Source: Lumbricus terrestris
Taxonomy: Eukaryota > Annelida > Clitellata > Crassiclitellata > Lumbricidae
DNA length: 64,000 nucleotides
NCBI GenBank assembly: GCA_949752735.1
Contig: OX457038.1
Span: 24,948,956 to 25,012,955 of the forward strand
Direction of reading: 5' to 3'
This document shows, piece after piece, positions 49,401 through 62,033 of the stretch. Numbering within the stretch: position 1 is the stretch's first letter; the number at the start of each line of letters is the position of its first letter. Made by a program: the position numbers and the translations under genes. The notes beneath the pieces were generated by a model. It did not search any database and had not been told where the DNA came from. It saw only the letters and a program-made list of their open reading frames with translations.

Positions 49401-50091
49401 AAAGCAACATCGCTTCACTTTCTTGTTATGTAGTCACTCTAGCATCTCCATTCGAATAAACTGTTCTCTTGTATGAGTGGCTGATGAAGAAATAACTCTA
49501 TAGTTGTAATATTATTTGTGGCGCCCCACACCGAAATCAGCATTAAGGTGATTTTCAAACATAGCCTATTGCGTTTGATCCATCATTTCAAAGGCCTTGT
49601 CACAGGCATCAAAATGACACAAAAATTATTGCTCTAGTTTAATTCTAGCCGAAGATACAAGGGGAAAAGTGATCCAATTAAATAAATTAATCAATTTAAT
49701 GAAATTAATTAAAAATAATAATTTGCATATCAAGAGCATTAAAACAGCTTGGCTACTTGTCATTTAAAAAAGTTTAAAAAAAGTTTTTAAACAAATTTTA
49801 AACTAATTTTTAAACAAATTAAAAATCAGGAACATACTATTTCTCTAATATTTCATCTGTAATCTCCGACTTAATGCTGATTTCGGTGTGCGGCGCCACA
49901 TTTGATCAAGGACATTACGTATAGTCTTAACATCTTAAGTCACCACCGAAGTCAGTCACTCTTCGATCGTTCAAAACAGTGTATGATTCATCTGACACAA
50001 AACACAGGCAATCAGTGATCATCGCCTGTCTGTCAATCAATCATCTGTAGATGATTCGGTCATTAAGTGCATGCACTGCATGGACATCGTC

Positions 50092-50364
50092 TTAATCAGA
50101 TTTCACATCAAAGTTACGACGACTTCCCTGCTTCACTGGGGTGACTATTGAAGGGAGGGTGTCCTCTGGCTTTGTCTCCAGTGACCTCAGGAGTTCATAG
50201 GGGGGGGGTGGAGGTACAGAGGTCGGCCTTTGAAGAAGTCTCTCATTGCAAACGACCATCCGAAGTTTGACCAATTCGCGATAACGAGTAACATTTGCTG
50301 CTTCTGTCGAAATCCTCAGAATCGCGCAAAGAACTAACGATTGCGGACCTGCATGGGCGCGCAA
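50092..50364 (-). CDS. Possible short ORF divergent from NHLH, uncertain
   Basis: 90 codons: RTSVPPPPPYELLRSLETKP-type proline-rich centre, with no recognised domain. It lies ~380 bases upstream of the NHLH start in divergent orientation. It may be chance, because the PPPPP run comes from a G-run. Confidence 0.12.
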   Translation of the reverse strand: MRAHAGPQSLVLCAILRISTEAANVTRYRELVKLRMVVCNERLLQRPTSVPPPPPYELLRSLETKPEDTLPSIVTPVKQGSRRNFDVKSD

Positions 50365-50689
50365 TGATTGTTAAAGCCTGGTTAGGATGAGACATTATTT
50401 AGTACAGACAACACTGGTGTACAATTCAGATATACAGACAAACGGATTGCAAAGGCCAGTAGAAGTATTGTCGACTCAAATTTTCTCAAAACCAGTTAGG
50501 AATAGAAACCCAAAAATACGATTCTCGATTCATAGCCTATAATCCCTGTTTTTGTTTCTGCCTGCTTTGCTGTCTTTCCGGTGAGTTTCCACATATTGAA
50601 TGCACATTGTTTGACACTCAACAAAGAACGACAGCTGCATTAAACACACACACACACACATAAAAGTTCTTTAAAATTAGTGCAGTGCT

Positions 50690-50719
50690 TTTATAATTGC
50701 TGTCTGTGGCTAATTTCAG
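50690..50719 (+). other. Candidate splice acceptor before the NHLH coding exon
   Basis: A T-rich tract ends in ATTTCAG at 50713-50719, 25 bases before the ATG at 50745. A single coding exon behind a non-coding 5' exon is the arrangement I recall for vertebrate NHLH genes. The upstream exon was not located. Confidence 0.5.
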
Positions 50720-50744
50720 CAGCAGATTGTAGCCATCGTCGGAT

Positions 50745-51299
50745 ATGCCTGAGTCACGTCAGTCAAGTGTGGCCGACGACAATCTAGTCTTCAGCAACAT
50801 GTCCACTGACGATGCACATCCGATTGAAAACGATCAACAACATCAAAGACAATACAACTCTGGGTTTCAGCAAGAACATCGAACTGACTTTCTACCCACA
50901 AGAGCAAAGAATGTGGCTCATAAAGTAGCCAAAAAATTACCCAAAACTCCGAGAAGCTCCAATAAATCAGAGTCTTCTAAAAAATTCGACTTTGATTCAA
51001 AACGTCACGACCAGTCTCAAGAATCGACGACAAAGAGCAGAGCCACCTCTGAATCGCATAGGTTGGCGCAGAAACTGTCACGTGACGAAAAGCGCCGACG
51101 TCGTAGAGCGACAGAAAAGTATCGGACTGCGCATGCGTCACGCGAGAGGATTCGCGTCGAGGCTTTTAATGTGGCCTTCGGTCGACTGCGTCAGCTGCTT
51201 CCGACTCTACCACCAGACAAGAAACTGTCGAAGATTGAAGTTCTTAGACTAGCCATCTGCTACATCTCCTATCTAGACCACGTTCTTCAAATACCATGA
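50745..51299 (+). CDS. NHLH: NHLH/HEN-type basic helix-loop-helix transcription factor
   Basis: Predicted nuclear DNA-binding protein of 184 residues. A C-terminal bHLH domain fills residues ~112-182 and ends four residues before the stop, as in vertebrate NHLH1/NHLH2. The run [20 protein letters not shown] (115-134) is the basic region, with the E-box-contacting Glu at 134. Helix 1 is ~137-151, the loop contains TLPPDKK, and helix 2 contains [19 protein letters not shown]. The [11 protein letters not shown] and ICYISYL blocks are diagnostic of the NHLH group. The family acts in neuronal differentiation and dimerises with E-proteins (family knowledge). The N-terminal ~110 residues are polar and low complexity, so the protein is longer than the ~135-residue vertebrate members. 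An in-frame TAG at 50730-50732, 15 bases upstream of the ATG, fixes the start. A pyrimidine-rich acceptor ending at 50719 suggests a non-coding 5' exon with all coding sequence in one exon. Paralogue assignment (1 or 2) cannot be made. Confidence 0.95.
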   Translation: MPESRQSSVADDNLVFSNMSTDDAHPIENDQQHQRQYNSGFQQEHRTDFLPTRAKNVAHKVAKKLPKTPRSSNKSESSKKFDFDSKRHDQSQESTTKSRATSESHRLAQKLSRDEKRRRRRATEKYRTAHASRERIRVEAFNVAFGRLRQLLPTLPPDKKLSKIEVLRLAICYISYLDHVLQIP

Positions 51300-52268
51300 C
51301 AACATCAATATTACAGAGCTGTTTTAAAGGAATTTTTAGAACTGTACAACCCATTCTTTACTTTACCATCCTCCATGGTAAATTACTCCCAATCGGCGGA
51401 AAATGGCCTTTTTCAACTTGTTTTAACTGCACAGTAGTGCTTCTACATTTTTCTACAACTACACAACACAATTTAGAACTTCACATTTAGTGTACAACTG
51501 CACGTTAAAATAAGCCCTGCAATATTATCACAAATTTGAAGGCCCTCAATACATTTCACTTGCTGTTAATTGAAAATTATCGCTTGTCTTCATAGCAGGC
51601 ACTGACTGAATCAAACACTATGAACATATCATTTGGCCGGTCTGAATGCAGAACTTATCTCAGTAGCTTCGACCATGTTGCAGATAACCGACACTAGAAT
51701 TTTCGTACAGGACTTATTTGTCGTTCTTGTCAATAATAATTATTAAGGATTGTGTCAAGTCAGAAGGCATTTCGTGTGTAGATAAGTCACCTTGGTCCAC
51801 GTTGGACGTCTTCAGGCTCAGTGTTCTGATGTAAGAGCGAGTCTAAGCCATACGAACCGTGTAGGTCTATATAACCTATATATATACATATATATATAGC
51901 GGGTTGTTTTTTTTGGCGGAGTGCGGCTGACCGACACGGGTCACTGGAGTTACCTCGACTGCTGCTGCTGCTGCTGCTACTCGTCACTGGAGGCGCGCCT
52001 CAACATTCCGACCGACCGACCATGCAGCCAGTGACGGATGCTTCTTCGACAACTACACTTGCAGTTCGTCGACTAAATATACAAACTTATCTGACATTTA
52101 CTTATTATTAAGCTGTTTGATGCCAATTTTATCTGTTTTTTGGCAGATTAAGTTAAATATTAAGTTAAATCGTTATGGAAAGTTTTGGCAGAACATTGTA
52201 GGTTGATCTTGCATTTCACTAACTATATAGGCCTACATCAACTTTGTAAAGGCCATCCTATTTGTTTA

Positions 52269-52274
52269 AATAAA
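52269..52274 (+). terminator. Candidate polyadenylation signal (AATAAA) downstream of NHLH
   Basis: This AATAAA lies about 970 bases after the NHLH stop codon. I saw no earlier canonical hexamer in the 3' flank by eye. Use of this site is inferred; AATAAA is common by chance in AT-rich DNA. Confidence 0.25.
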
Positions 52275-53124
52275 ATGTAATTGAGAGGGTCTATAAAATT
52301 ATCCGCAACAATTGACGTAACTTCAATTCAAACCCTAATCAATTTGTGTAAGTGTGAGAACTTTCTGTTTGAATGATAACGGTGACCTTACCTCCTCCTC
52401 CTCCTTCTCCTCCTTCTCCTCCTCCTCCTGGGCTAGGCCTATCAATTCCCTCTTCACCAGGTTCACCAGCTCGTTGGGAAAACCTATAGAACCCACTCTG
52501 CATACGGCACTAACATTAAAAAAACTGCAGTAGCTCGAACAATGCGGTATATATATATATATTGTTTATTATTATATCTATACGGTTATACCGCATGATC
52601 TATTCTATAGCATATATATATATGGACCCATCCTTGTGGCCATTCCCATCTGAATATGTGACTTGTAATTTTTTGGCTGTAAAAAGTGATTGGTTGCAAA
52701 AAATAAAATAAAATAAAATGAAATGATTTGAAAAAATGATAATTATTGCCTGGTAATTATTATTGGCCGATGATTATTGACTGACTTTGCGATATATCAG
52801 CGTCTTTGAAAAATTGTTTGATTGGTTTCGTTGAAATTTTCTATATTGTTTTGTTTCTATGTCGTTCAATACTGTCTTATTTTCTAATTTGTCTAGTTTT
52901 GGCCTAAAACTGCTTATTCGCTACCGTATCTTTTCAGTTCTCGTGAACGAGTAGACAGTTATTTTTTTCGTTTTTGATTTAGACCTCGTACTTTGCAAAT
53001 AAAACTGCCTATACCTTGAAACCCCAATTGATGAGGTTCGAATCCTTTTCACGCATCAGTTTTCATATGAGAGGAATTGAGCTCCGACGTTAAGATAGCC
53101 TACTCTATGGTGAGTAGACCTATG

Positions 53125-53445
53125 AAGAAGAAGAAGAAGAAGAAGAAGAAGAAGAAGAAGAAGAAGAAGAAGAAGAAGAAGAAGAAGAAGAAGAAGAAGA
53201 AAAGAAGAAGAAGAAGACAAAGAAGCAGAGACGCAAGGCAGACGATGAAAGTTATTGCGCGGCAATCGGTGGAAGTCGCGGTCAATACTACGCCTCCTAA
53301 ACGGACACAATTTCATCCACCCAACCACCACCATCTTCACCTCCACCTCCACTTTCACTTCCACCACCATCACCCTCACCTCCACCACCCTCACCACCAC
53401 CACCACCACCACCACCACCACCACCACCACCACCACCACCAACGC
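53125..53445. repeat. (GAA)n and (CAC)n tracts
   Basis: (GAA)n at 53128-53215 and CCACCA/TCACC-rich sequence with (CAC)n at ~53395-53440. Long open frames on both strands (poly-Lys, poly-His, poly-Leu, poly-Val) are artefacts of these tracts. GAA tracts can form triplex DNA. Confidence 0.93.
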
Positions 53446-54634
53446 GCTCATCGTTGCCTCGTCACGTCGTCTCTCCGCTTCCTTTGCACAACAACCGACG
53501 CGGCAGGAAGGCAGGATGGTAGGATGGTCGGTCGATCGGTCGGTCGCTACACACGCAACGAACGGAGCGACATCGGCTGAAAGGCCAGAGACGAAGGAGG
53601 AGGAGGAGGAGAAGGGACACGCGATGCCCCCGTCAGCCACCGATCAAGTTACGATCAAGAACGAGATCTCACGCTGAGAGGAATTAAAGACAACACACAC
53701 GCACACGCACACACACGCACACGCGCACACACGCACACGCACACGCACACATGCACACACGCACACACACATACATGTACACTAACCATGAGGACGACAT
53801 CCGCTATCATCATTGTCATCATCTTCAGCAACAGCATCATCATCATGTTCTTTTTATCTTTCTTCTTCTTCTGTTTATCCTCTTCCTCTCCATCGTCTTC
53901 TTCTCTCGTTTTGTCACATAATTATATACTCGTCAGTATACGACTCCTGCTGCAACGATGTGTTGCTTAAGTTGCCTATTAACATTAGCCTATTTAATTA
54001 CTAATAATTATGCTCTGTTGAACATTCTATTCCATTCAGTGAACACACTCTCTTACAATAAGATGAAGCATTATAATATAATAGATGTATAATATCCATG
54101 ATGCATGTGCAGCTTATGTCATCTGTACGTCTGTAGTCGTTTATCGATCGATTAATTCTAAATGATTTCGCTGCAGAGGGTTTCAGCATGCATTGTCTCG
54201 TGTCATCGTCGACGACAACAACACATGTCATAATGATTATTTTATGATCAGTGAAATCTGAAAAGCATAGCCAACCTCTGTCTTTGATTAATCCGTGTGT
54301 ATTATATATGTGTCGTTAATCGGCATAAAATAATGACAGTTTTTCCATCAGGCCCTACTGTCTGTTGTACTTTCAAACACGGACATGAGTAGATCTACTG
54401 TTGATTGATACAATATAATCTAAATAGCAGCAATTATAATATATATTAATACTTACATAGTAGTTCTATAGTGATATAGACTGATAGCTGTATAACTGCA
54501 AAGACTTTGTCCCTTTGGCGGGCCTGTTGTTCCCAATCCTTTGCTATGATTGCTATTTGCTTGATAAATCTGCTGACTCACATAACTTAACGTCCTAGCA
54601 AATTTTCTCATTGCACCACTGTGTAAGCCATGCA

Positions 54635-55794
54635 CAGGCCCGCCGAGAGGGGGGCAGGGGGGCAAATGCCCAGGGGCCCGGCGACTTTTAGGGGCCCGGA
54701 GGGGGCCCGGGCTACAGTGATTATAATATGTTTCATCTGTTGATTACGGGCGGCGGGACCAACCTTTAATCAATTATATTACTTAGCCTATTGTTTGTGA
54801 TTCATGTTGTTTTAAATAGAGCCTAATAGGCTATTACTCACTGTTACACTACTACAACTGTTTAAGTTTCAAACAACTGTCCATTACCTTATTTATCAGT
54901 GTTTTGCCAAAGAACCCGCTCACGTCCGTCTATGAACGTTCTTTTGCTAAATTATTCGTTGTCAGATTTCAATCGCAAGTGAACAAATCTAAATGAGAAA
55001 TTTCTCTCGCAATGATGGAATATTTTATAAACACAAATCTGGAGCACAAAAACAAAAGAAAACGATAATAAATTTGAAAAGGCAAAAATTGGTCAGCTTA
55101 TAGCCTACAGTAGCACACTATTTCAATTTAGAATATCAAAAGAAGGCAATCAGAGCTAGTAGGCTAATTAGGCCTACTCCTACATCGGTTGATTCTAGTG
55201 AATTAAACGTGCCTGCATGATCGTACATAACTGAATGGATTAAAATGAAGTTTGTGGTGTTTATATCTTAGTTCCAAATGAAAACATCATAAATAAGAAT
55301 TATGAAAATGCTGAAATTATGGAAACTGCAAAGAGGCAGTGTTTTGATGTTGGCACTCTGCCGCAAGGGCCCGCGTTTATGGCTATACACAAACGATTGA
55401 GACGATAATTAATGGCTGCTATTAGGCTAAGCTTATAAGAAACGATCATCCAAGACATTGGGACAATTTTCCAGGCGATGATGAAAGAGCATTTCCGAAG
55501 TGCATTTTTTAGGTTCGCAGACAAGGTAGAGAACTACCAGGATATTATAAGAGACAGGCCTATTGATGCAGTTAAATCCAGAAAAGTTGCGCGTTGATTA
55601 CCATATTATTTTAAAATTAAATTCTTAACATTAAGAACTAATTAAAATCACAAATGTACGCATTACGTACATTCATACCCACACTAATTGCTATTTTTAT
55701 TTGTTTTTGTGTAAATTTGCTCAATTAGTCCAAAGATAGTTTGGGGCCCGAGACTGCTCAGCCCAGGGGCCCGGAATTTCTGTCGGCGGGCCTG
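54635..55794. mobile_element. hAT-type non-autonomous element, CAGGCCCGCCGA ends (1,160 bp)
   Basis: The perfect TIR CAGGCCCGCCGA is inverted at the right end, with a perfect 8-bp TSD GCCATGCA (54627-54634 and 55795-55802). Subterminal CAGGGGCCCGG occurs on both sides. The AT-rich interior has no recognisable gene; the 74-codon minus-strand ORF at 55300-55524 has no familiar motif. Confidence 0.9.
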
Positions 55795-57345
55795 GCCATG
55801 CATGCTACTTTATTATACTATGTGATCATAATTTCTTGTAAGTTGTACGTTGATGATGGGATCAATAAACTTGACTTGACATAATAAAGACAATCGCGGT
55901 ATAACAATCAAAGACATGGTAAAAATCAGTCATTTAGTCATAATTATACAACAGCGGAAATAATAGGGATGAGCAATAGCAGCAAGAGGGAGAATGAGGC
56001 AGTTAGAGTAGGATCAGAATGAGGCAGTTGGAGTAGTTGCAGATACAGGAAGTTGAAGCACAGGAATGTGACAAGATGAGCAAAAGGATGTGGAGACTGG
56101 AGAGGCACTGAGTTTGGCATCGGATGGCACGTTTGCATCGAAGTATAGACGTTGTATTCAGCAGGACAGCGTGTTATTAATGGACTTTCAGGAAGCGTTT
56201 GATTCGATTATCGTAAGCTGTGAAATACGGTCAATGAGGATCGATGATCAGCCGCAGGAGGGACGGAGGCAAGAGGCAAGAGACAGGAGGTAGGAGGTAA
56301 AAGGAAGAAGGCACTTTAATCTTATTAGCTTAGGTCAACGGCAATCGACAATCACGTACATGTCCATGCACATGTCCATGCACATGCACATGTACATGCA
56401 CATGCACATGTAGGCCTATACACGTACATGTAGTAGATCGATAATTATTTATCACGCCCCTCAAGGGTTCATTAGTCATTGAAGTTCGAATACATTTTGC
56501 CCATAATGCGATGGTCTTATATATGAAAAGATCATCGCTTCATATCATCGCGGTGACTGAAATAGTATAGGCCCTACGTTACAATGGTACCGTATAAGAC
56601 AGAACAGCGTCCTGTTGACGCTATATATATGGTAGCGGTATTATTATTAGGTAATATTATCGTCCCCAAGATAATCAAGTGCATAAGCGCACAGTCTGTG
56701 CAAAGAGATCACAAGTCAGGCAGAAGACTGAAAAAAGGCTGCTGCATCTAAATATCTATAGACGACATCCATTCCTCTTCTTTCGTAATAGTGGCCCGCG
56801 TAGAAGATGCATGCACGAGTGATGGTTGGTATATGTTGATTGATATATCTATGTTGCATCGCAAATACTGCATTCCAACTCGGACACATAAGATCTGACA
56901 GAAATTTGTCATACTTACTTCTGCGTTCTAACTTCTAAGTGCATTGATTGCATATTAATAGTGAGTTGATTGAGGCGGTTCACATGCATGTAAAACACGA
57001 GAGATGCGGACGGAACAAGGATCGCAATCGAATGATGTTCTAACGCAAAATTGAGAGATTTATTCTCTGCAAAGTCTCCAACACTCAGTCTTCAGTTGAC
57101 TCCATAGATATATTATTCCAAAAATGTCCACTCATCAGTGCTTTCATTTGGACGATTTCGAATGACTAAAATAGTCTTTAAAAGACCAACATCTTTTTAT
57201 ATATCATTGTTTGTATTGTCGGAAGTATTTAATCGAATTTTACCCAATCTATATAATCCAAGAAGTAATGAAGCACCAGAATTGCTAATTAAGAGTAGGC
57301 TAGATATATATAGGACCATATAAAAGATAATTCTAGCGCCATTCC

Positions 57346-57630
57346 AAGGCCGTAGCTAGGGGGTGTTTTGGGTGTTTGAACACCCCCGGATATTAATTAA
57401 TGCTATAATGAAACAATGCATTTACTATATACAGTACACAATCATAATCATGATATGAGGACTAAATGAATTTCATTTTGAAGCTCGTATTTCCATTTGA
57501 CATTTTACAATAGGTTGAATCATTTCCAAACACCTTAGTTAGTTGATTCGGTTGTCTGTCGGCTTGCTCAATGTCGATTTAACACCACCCCCCACCCCCA
57601 CCTTCCCAATAAAATCCTGGCAACGGCCTA
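57346..57630. mobile_element. Small MITE, AGGCCGTAGCTAGG ends (285 bp)
   Basis: The left end AAGGCCGTAGCTAGG matches the inverted right end TAGGCCGTTGCCAGG. Direct repeats GCGCCATTCC (57336-57345) and GCGCCTTTCC (57631-57640) agree at 9 of 10, longer than a hAT duplication, so a Mutator-like origin is possible. Confidence 0.6.
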
Positions 57631-58195
57631 GCGCCTTTCCCCTCCGCGCAGTTCCGTTTCTATTTCCTGTCACTTGTCTTTCCGCAGAGTGGCTCACCAT
57701 TTCCGTTGAGAAAATACATATCGATGTCATATATATAAATTATTATTATATATACAATATTATGATCTGCTGAATGACTATTAGGCGCCATTGAAGCCGT
57801 TCTGACTCCACACCTCGCCGCCTTCTCGCTCTTGCACATGCGCACAGCAGCACGAGAACAACTTAATGGGCGATAAAAGGATCATTTAATGTTCGCATAG
57901 CAAACACAGAACTCGTCGCCAATCCACAATTTCCGGTTGGTATCGTCAGAGGATTAGGAGCTAAGACGCCTCCGGAAGCGAAAGTTCACTGAAAAGACAC
58001 TTCCGGTTCTACAGGAAGGATGACCATTTCTGGCTACAATGAGATTGCAATATATTGACGCACCAGCGTATAGGCGTGCTGTATACAGGCTACTAATTTC
58101 CATTATCGGTTTCTATCATTTTTTATACGTCTGAAATTTCACAGGTGACTTCTTCAGAGTAAGGCTATATATAAAACTGAACAGGTTTGCCTGTG

Positions 58196-58240
<45 letters not shown>

Positions 58241-58527
58241 ATTTTCTACATGTGGACATGCTGTGGTTCGGTTGGCTCTCTCATTGGTCGGTTCGTAGCC
58301 TAATCGCAATCGTAAACTCGATACCGGTGTTTCTCCAGCGCCCTGCAGCCGCCCACAAAAGCCAAGTGGTTGGTTGGTTGGTGGTCGTCTGCCTATAATT
58401 ATACGTAATAAATATATTTGCTGATTCGGTTGGAAGGCACTGGGCTGGTTACCGCACAAACAGGCATCGAGCCCAAGATTTCATGCTCATTGATAGCGAT
58501 TGTCTTGCAGGCTGCATGTGCTTCTTT

Positions 58528-58766
58528 CAGTGGCATAGCCAAGAATTTATGGTGGGGGATATGGCCTGGCCGGATGCCCTTTCTGATACCAAATCAACAG
58601 TATTACAGTAAATAAAGAGGGAATAAAGTAACAAGGGGAATAAAGTAAGAAAAACAATTGTTACTACAAGCAATTGTCTTGGTTTTTCTTATTTAAGTGG
58701 ATAAATAACCTTAAATTTGTTCCCCCAAGTCAATGGGTTTTTTAAACCCCTTTGTCTACGCCACTG
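58528..58766. mobile_element. hAT-type MITE, CAGTGGCRTAGCCA ends, copy 2 (239 bp)
   Basis: It begins CAGTGGCATAGCCAAGAA and ends GTCTACGCCACTG, the same family as 43393-43555. Flanks GCTTCTTT (58520-58527) and GTTTCTTT (58767-58774) agree at 7 of 8. Confidence 0.8.
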
Positions 58767-58819
58767 GTTTCTTTTGTCCTATACAGTGACTGAGTGTCTT
58801 AGACTCATTCATTCGTTTA

Positions 58820-58885
58820 TTTATTCGGGAATTTATATAGCGCACCTTCAACTTTAAGACAACTACTCAGAGGCGCATCCATACT
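58820..58885 (-). repeat. SINE-like repeat fragment
   Basis: AATTTATATAGCGCACCTTC, then CTACTCAGAGGCGCATCC: the same family, truncated. Confidence 0.6.
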
Positions 58886-59472
58886 TGGTCGTAGATCGTC
58901 TGCTGCATTCTATGATGAAATCCTGTTGTCCCACCTGCGTTGAACTTCCTCGTCATGCTCGACTGAGGTCGTCGGCTCGTGTGTGTCTGCGACTTCAACT
59001 CATTGTTCTTCATCTCTCTTTGTACTTCGTTGTCTATCATGATCAGGTCGAAGTGTGCCTCTAGAGTGTTGCTCTTCAACCTGCGTTAAGCTCATATATT
59101 ATATCGTATTTGAGATCAGAGGCTTAGAGAGGCTCAGCCGCTCATGCTGTTCCATTTCCTTATTTGGTTATTCCCTCGAACGTAATTACTAATTAGCCTT
59201 TCAATTCGTAGCCAATAATGTTTATTAATAATGGTATTTGTTTGACAAACAAACTTGTGCGTAAGTTTTGCGAAATGTATGTCATCGAGCGCTAAATGAA
59301 TATGATAATGACCATCCTTAAATCGGAGGACCATCCTTAAATCGGAGGACACATTTTGGGACGGCAATAGATGCACAGGCGACGACTAGCGAACGCCAGA
59401 AAATAAAATTTCATAGACGCAGCTATAGTAACAAAATGATCTGTGAGGATGATCAGCTACATCTATTACAAC

Positions 59473-61234
59473 CAGAGCCCTGCGCCGGCCGCGCCGCGCC
59501 GCCGCCGCCGACACTTTGCGGGCGCCGCCGCCGCCGATTTTTTTGAGTCGGCACGCCGACGCCGCCGCCGCCGAAAATTTGTCGGCGCGCCGCCGATGCC
59601 ACGTGGATTTGGTTATTTCTTTTCGTTGCATTTTCATCTGTTGCATAAAAAATTGCTGCGTCAATGAAAATAGAATCTTTCTCTTATATACTTTGATTTT
59701 TCCTGGCAACACCGTTTTTGCATCAATGCTATGAAACCTATGATGCTACCTATTTGTTTGGACTTTTCGAACGGTGCGCTTAACGTTTGAAATTTTGAGG
59801 ATTCTGTGATTTGATTTGAATTATGGCATCAACAAAGGTAAAAAGAACTCCAGGTATGCCTAAGTGAATGCTATGCCGTGTGTGCGTTAATTCCTGATAG
59901 TCCGCTAGGATTGAACAGAACCGTCTGCCCTCTATCATTAGGATACACGTTACTATTATGTTGCAAAAAGGTGGTGCTCTGCAATTTTATGCAGGCGATT
60001 GGTCGTGTCTAAACTCCTACGCCGTACTTGACCTATGTGAAATTGGTTATTAATTAAGCTTTCGAACATTAATAGGCTTGTCTATATGCACAGTGGAGTA
60101 ATGTTAGGCAATTGGACAATAGATCCTATTTTGTCAACAACTTGAGCAACGTCTCATAAATGGGATCAGATTAGGAAAATAAAAACATTTTCCGCACAAA
60201 ACAAGTGTAACTTAGGGTGACTTGGCCTGCTTAGATGGAAAGACTTGTACATAGCAATTTTTGAATTTAAAGAAGATGCTAAGAGTTTCGCTTGGAAGTC
60301 GTTCGGATTATTGGCCGAAAATCAAAAGGGTGGTGAATTCTGATCAAGTTTACTACTCATTGTGCGTTGACAAGGGAAAATTTAAAAAAACTGCACGAAG
60401 CCTCTTCTGTTGATAAGATTGCATGATAACTCCCACTTTGTGGCAGATAAATATTTCTATGCAAACACAGTACGTATGTATGTATGCGTGTATGTATGTA
60501 TGAATGTATGTATGTATGTATGTATGTATGTATGTATGTATGTATGTATGTATGTATGTATGTTTTATGTATGTATGTATGTACTGTATGTATGCATGTA
60601 TGTATGCATGTATGTATGTATGTATGTATGTATGTATGTGTATATGTATGTATGTATGTGTGTATGCATGTATGCATATAATCTATGTATGTATTTATGC
60701 ATGTCTGTGTGCATGTATGTATGCATGTTTGCATGCATGCAGATATACAATTTCAGCAGGTCGCGTCAAGAAAATGGGCCTCTATAATTTCTGACGGGTC
60801 ATAAGGCAGGTCAAGAGTAAAATAGGCAGGTAGCGCAAACAGTCCTTTAAGTGTTATTAGTAGGCTACGTAAGCAGGCGGCCTGAATTTGAAAACGTTGT
60901 CATGTGTTTTTCTTAATCAATCCTTTGCAGAATTTTGAAATTGAACGTTAATTCAGGGAATAATTGTTTCTAATCAATGCTGACTAAAGACAAGATAATT
61001 GCCAAAATAATGGCTGAACACGCTTATCTTGATAATATAGGGTTCTTGTGTAACAACATTCAAAATAAGTATGCGACGCTGGAGCAGTAATTCCACGACG
61101 CCGCGCTGCGCCGCCGACGCCGACATTTTGAGGGCGCCGCCGCCGCCGATTTTTGTATGTCGGCGCGCCGCCGCCGCCGACCAAAAATGACCGGCGCGCC
61201 GCCGCCGACACTCTCATGTCGGCGCAGGGCTCTG
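59473..61234. mobile_element. hAT-type element with GCC-rich inverted arms (1,762 bp)
   Basis: The perfect TIR CAGAGCCCTGCGCCG and its inverse bear a perfect 8-bp TSD ATTACAAC (59465-59472 and 61235-61242). Both arms (59473-59600 and 61107-61234) are runs of GCCGCC broken by GAYTTTTTT and GTCGGCGCG. A (TATG)n tract lies inside. No transposase is evident. Confidence 0.9.
60475..60740. repeat. (TATG)n microsatellite inside the 59473-61234 element
   Basis: About 260 bases of TATG with GTATGCATG variants. It explains the several Tyr/Val/Cys/Met open frames here. Confidence 0.95.
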
Positions 61235-62033
61235 ATTACAACCTACACGACGTTAAGCAGTAAGCACAATGCAAAGCGAAAACATTTAATAACACTTTAC
61301 CATAAGTTATAGCTGCATAGCTGCATGGTTTGCTATGATCAGCAGCAGTTTACGCGCTGTTCTGTTTCTTCTTCTATAGGAATTGAAGAACATAACAGGT
61401 TGACAGAGATGATCTGAGAACGGTTAAACTAAGGTCAAACGTCGAGTAGGCCTAATTTTGCAGAAACAACAAATTCTCCCCCATTGTCAAGCATAATATA
61501 TCTGAGCTATTATATTATAAATAATTTTCATAACATATTAGACCTGGTCAGAGACCGTTTCCTAGCTTGAATGCCAAACTACAAAGCTTTCGTGAACGAA
61601 ACGGACCTATAATGGGCTAATCCCCTTCCCACCAGGCATTGTATAGGAATGGAAACAGTCTTCGTCTTGAAACAATCTATGTCGTGTCGACCTTTCACAA
61701 TGTGGTCACGTGACCTATTTACACCGGAAGTGACGACAAATCTTCTCGCTGACTTGATGCTCCAGACCTTCTTCTACAATTCGGTCGCTATGCCTCCATT
61801 AACTTCTGTAGCGCTTCCTCCGTCTCGTTTATCATCCGACGTACTTCAAGAGCATACTTTAAGAGCATACTTCAAGAGCATACTTCTTAACGTGATTATC
61901 GACACTTGCATGAGCGCTGCTGCTCCACCATGCGCATCCGGCTCTCTCCGCTCAGCTGCACAAGCGGAACGCATTGTTCTCCGCTCGCGGTCTGCAATCA
62001 GACAGCACCGTGTCCTGACCGTGGCTGGCTCTA

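Larger units (their letters stand above)
51300..54625. other. 3' flank of NHLH, then simple repeats
   Basis: The first ~1 kb is the probable NHLH 3' UTR. After it come CTG triplets (51957-51980), CTCCTC tracts (52392-52430), GAA and CAC tracts, and a CACACG tract (53692-53772). No second gene recognised. Confidence 0.5.

Noticed and set aside
53056..53677. Several 140-194-codon open frames on both strands
   Set aside because: They translate the (GAA)n and (CAC)n tracts into poly-Lys, poly-His, poly-Val and poly-Leu. Frames are open on both strands because of composition, not coding.
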